Position numbers and translations under genes: made by a program. Of a DNA stretch of 33,959 nt, positions 31,867-33,959 are shown in pieces. Below the pieces are notes generated by a model. That model had not been told where the DNA came from and did not search any database. It saw only the letters and a list, made by a program, of their open reading frames with translations. Where the stretch lies: assembly GCF_010093385.1 (NCBI RefSeq), contig NZ_PDWV01000041.1, forward strand, positions 1 through 33,959, given 5' to 3'. Source of the DNA: Pseudoxanthomonas mexicana (GTDB lineage: Bacteria; Pseudomonadota; Gammaproteobacteria; Xanthomonadales; Xanthomonadaceae). Positions within the stretch are counted from its first letter, which is position 1, and each line of letters begins with the position of its first letter.

Positions 31867-33900
31867 TCAGCGCGCCGGTTGCACCTTTACCGGCGCAGCG
31901 AAGGGCGCGATGCCCAGCGCCTCGTGGATCTCGGCCGGGTAGTACGCCTGCCCGCCCTTGATCACCAGGGCCAGCTTGCGCACGTCGGCGATGTCGACGG
32001 TGGGGTCGCCATCCACCAACACCAGGTCCGCGCGCTTGCCGGGGCTGATGGAACCGGCCTCGTCCAGCGTCCGGCTGTACTTGGCGCCGTTCCAGGTGGC
32101 CACCTGCAGCACCTGCGCCGGCGTCAGGCCGGCCTGCACGTACAGTTCCAGCTCCCGCTGCAAGGTGAAGCCCGGCAGTTCGTCGGTGCCGGCGACCAGC
32201 GGCACGCCGGCGCGGTACATGCGGCCGGTGAAGTCGACCAGCTTGTCGAAGCTGCGCTTGTAGCGTGCGCCGGTGGCATCGTCGGGGATATCCAGTTCGG
32301 CGGCGCGGCGGCTGCGCTGCACGTCCGGCGGGAGGTGGTCGGCCACGTCGGCGACGATCGGCGACAGCTGTCCTTCGCGCTGGTGCAGGAACTCGAACGT
32401 CGCCAGCGTGGGGTCGATGACGACCTGCTTCTTCGCCAGCTCGGCGATGAAGTCCTGCACCGGCTTGCTGTCGAAGTCCAGCCCGTCCGTCCTGTCGGCC
32501 ACCAGGTAGAAGCGCGCCAACGTGCGCGTGTCGGTCTCCGGGGTGACGAAGAAGTTCAGCATCACCTGGTTGATGTGCTGGATTTCGTCGTAGCCCTGCT
32601 CCACCACGTCCCGCGCCCGCATGAAGGCGGGCACGTGACCGCTGACGCGGATGCCGCGCTGGTGGGCGTAGGCCGTCGTGTCGCGCAGGATCTCCTTCGG
32701 GAACGAATTGTAGATCTTGATCTGCGGGTACCCGTGATCGACATACCAGTCGATGGCCTGCTTCGCGCCGGCCAGGTCCTTCACCACGAAGCCACCCTGC
32801 GAGGAGTGCGGGCTCTGGCCCTCGATGTAGCCGGCCGGGATCACCCGCGGATGCATCAGCGTGCCCGCCTTCTCCTCGGCCATCAGCTGCTGCAGGGTGG
32901 CATTGTCGTTGCCCATGTCGCGGGCGCTGGTGACGCCGGCCGCCAAGTGCAGGCCGCCCTCCCAACTGCTTGCATGCACGTGCATGTCGTACAGGCCCGG
33001 CAGCAGCACGCGGTTGCCGGCGTCCACCACCTGTTGCGCGTCGACCTTCGCCTGTCCCGCGGGCGACACCGATACGATCCTGCCGTCGCGCACGACCACG
33101 TCGGAGGGCCCGCCAAGTACGGCCTTCTCACTGTCGAACACCCGCGCATTGCGGATCAGCGTGGTGCCGGCCAAGGGATGCGCCAGGCGCTGCTGCAGCG
33201 CCACCAGCGCCTCGCGCTCGGCGACCTTCTGGCGCGCTTCCAGGGTGTTGGCCGTGCCCTGCCAGCCGTCCTCGATCAGTTGCAGGAAGCCCGGATAGAT
33301 GTACGCGAACATGCGTGGCTGCGCCTCGCGCGTCACCCACACGAACGATGGCGTGAAGCCGATGCCGGTCAGCGCCAGCAGGTCGACGGTGCGCGATTGC
33401 GAACCGCTGCTGATGTCCATCGATGCCAGCCTGCGCTGGGTCAGCGTGCCGCTCGGCACCAGCGGCAGCTTGCCATCGGGACGCCTGGCCAGGGCCGCCA
33501 GGGCCACGGACGTGGTCGCGGGCGTGCCACCCAGGGGCGTGTACAACGCGGTGTCCGTGAACGTGTGCGTACCCGCGTCCGATGTGCTCTTCCAGCGTCC
33601 CGTGTCGCCGTCGCGGGTGAAGGTCTCGTCCACCGGCGCGCCAAAGGTGGAAACCCCCTTCACCTGGTAGCGCTGGAAAGTCCCGTCCGCGGCCAGCTGG
33701 TACTCCTCCTTCAATTCCGGACCGCGTCCGTTGTCCTTGAAGATGAAGTCCACCCGGGTAACGCCGTCGTCCCCGGTGGTGACCGTCTGTTCGCCGGCCT
33801 TCTTGCCACCGTCCACCAGGGCCACGTACTTCAGGGTTTCGGCGGCCAACGCCGAGGGCACCAGCAACAACGCGCAGCACAGGGCAAGGACGGGCTTCAC
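31867..33900 (-). CDS. Exported amidohydrolase with an extra N-terminal domain
   Basis: A 677-aa exported metal-dependent hydrolase of the imidazolonepropionase/prolidase-like amidohydrolase group. I start it at GTG 33900 because GGAG lies 6 nt upstream and a good signal peptide follows (VKPVLALCCALLLVPSALAA); an ATG at 33930 would add ten charged residues before it. About 220 residues of a beta-rich domain of unknown family (ETLKYVALVDGGKKAGEQTV, AYIYPGFLQLI) precede the amidohydrolase domain. That domain has the metal-binding HxH in LYDMHVHAS (about 307-309), KIYNS with the usual lysine, SGHVP, IQHINQ, and AGTDELPG with the catalytic aspartate; all ligands look intact. It is probably periplasmic. 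The substrate is unknown, with dipeptides or cyclic amides typical of relatives. Confidence 0.88.
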   Translation of the reverse strand: MKPVLALCCALLLVPSALAAETLKYVALVDGGKKAGEQTVTTGDDGVTRVDFIFKDNGRGPELKEEYQLAADGTFQRYQVKGVSTFGAPVDETFTRDGDTGRWKSTSDAGTHTFTDTALYTPLGGTPATTSVALAALARRPDGKLPLVPSGTLTQRRLASMDISSGSQSRTVDLLALTGIGFTPSFVWVTREAQPRMFAYIYPGFLQLIEDGWQGTANTLEARQKVAEREALVALQQRLAHPLAGTTLIRNARVFDSEKAVLGGPSDVVVRDGRIVSVSPAGQAKVDAQQVVDAGNRVLLPGLYDMHVHASSWEGGLHLAAGVTSARDMGNDNATLQQLMAEEKAGTLMHPRVIPAGYIEGQSPHSSQGGFVVKDLAGAKQAIDWYVDHGYPQIKIYNSFPKEILRDTTAYAHQRGIRVSGHVPAFMRARDVVEQGYDEIQHINQVMLNFFVTPETDTRTLARFYLVADRTDGLDFDSKPVQDFIAELAKKQVVIDPTLATFEFLHQREGQLSPIVADVADHLPPDVQRSRRAAELDIPDDATGARYKRSFDKLVDFTGRMYRAGVPLVAGTDELPGFTLQRELELYVQAGLTPAQVLQVATWNGAKYSRTLDEAGSISPGKRADLVLVDGDPTVDIADVRKLALVIKGGQAYYPAEIHEALGIAPFAAPVKVQPAR

Positions 33901-33959
33901 AGGATTCTCCGGAAGGGGCGCTCGGCGCATTCTGCCGCAGATTGAGGCCCTGCCCTCCC

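Overview
The window looks like a chromosomal segment of a high-GC gammaproteobacterium of the Xanthomonadaceae/Lysobacteraceae (Pseudoxanthomonas, Xanthomonas, Stenotrophomonas or Lysobacter). The reasons are the Oar-type TonB receptor beside a tryptophan-halogenase-like gene, the scpA-scpB-rluB cluster with a very long Gly/Arg-rich RluB tail, and GTAG-headed REP elements. The genus is inferred from gene style and was not tested by a search.

Region 1 (1-6.4 kb) holds a MalK/UgpC-type ABC ATPase on the minus strand. Divergent from it are glk, edd and eda, which give glucose phosphorylation and the two Entner-Doudoroff enzymes. eda is flanked by two different REP pairs. A six-helix membrane protein follows on the minus strand, and its stop codon lies inside a REP arm.

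Region 2 (6.4-23 kb) is a carbohydrate-utilisation locus, all on the minus strand. A tight five-gene operon, read from 14340 down to 6436, encodes a GH144-type lipoprotein (a family of beta-1,2-glucanases), a solute-binding lipoprotein, two ABC permeases and a large exported discoidin/six-hairpin glycosidase. Upstream lie a TonB-dependent receptor with a tryptophan-halogenase-like flavoprotein, then a LacI-family regulator, then a GH3 beta-glucosidase (bglX). Six copies of a 14-bp palindrome (consensus TGTAAnCGnTTnCA) sit before the ATPase, the GH144 operon (two copies), the receptor, lacI and bglX. They look like one regulon under the local LacI protein, and they tie the distant ATPase gene to the permeases. 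The proposed flow is: glucan crosses the outer membrane by the TonB receptor, is cut outside the cytoplasm by GH144, the six-hairpin enzyme and BglX, and the product enters by the ABC importer. Any glucose would then pass through Glk and Edd/Eda. Beta-1,2-glucan is an inference from GH144, and the role of the halogenase-like protein is unknown.

Region 3 (23-27.4 kb) holds housekeeping genes: yciI-bolA-like on the minus strand, and scpA, scpB, rluB on the plus strand ending at a clear intrinsic terminator.

Region 4 (27.4-34 kb) holds an FAD-dependent geranylgeranyl-reductase-like oxidoreductase, ferredoxin-NADP reductase (fpr), a TlpA-like thioredoxin overlapping a lipoprotein alpha/beta hydrolase, and a convergent minus-strand set. 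That set is a small hypothetical protein, a glutathione peroxidase gene with an apparent one-base frameshift, and an exported amidohydrolase. No rRNA, tRNA, CRISPR array, insertion sequence or phage gene was seen.
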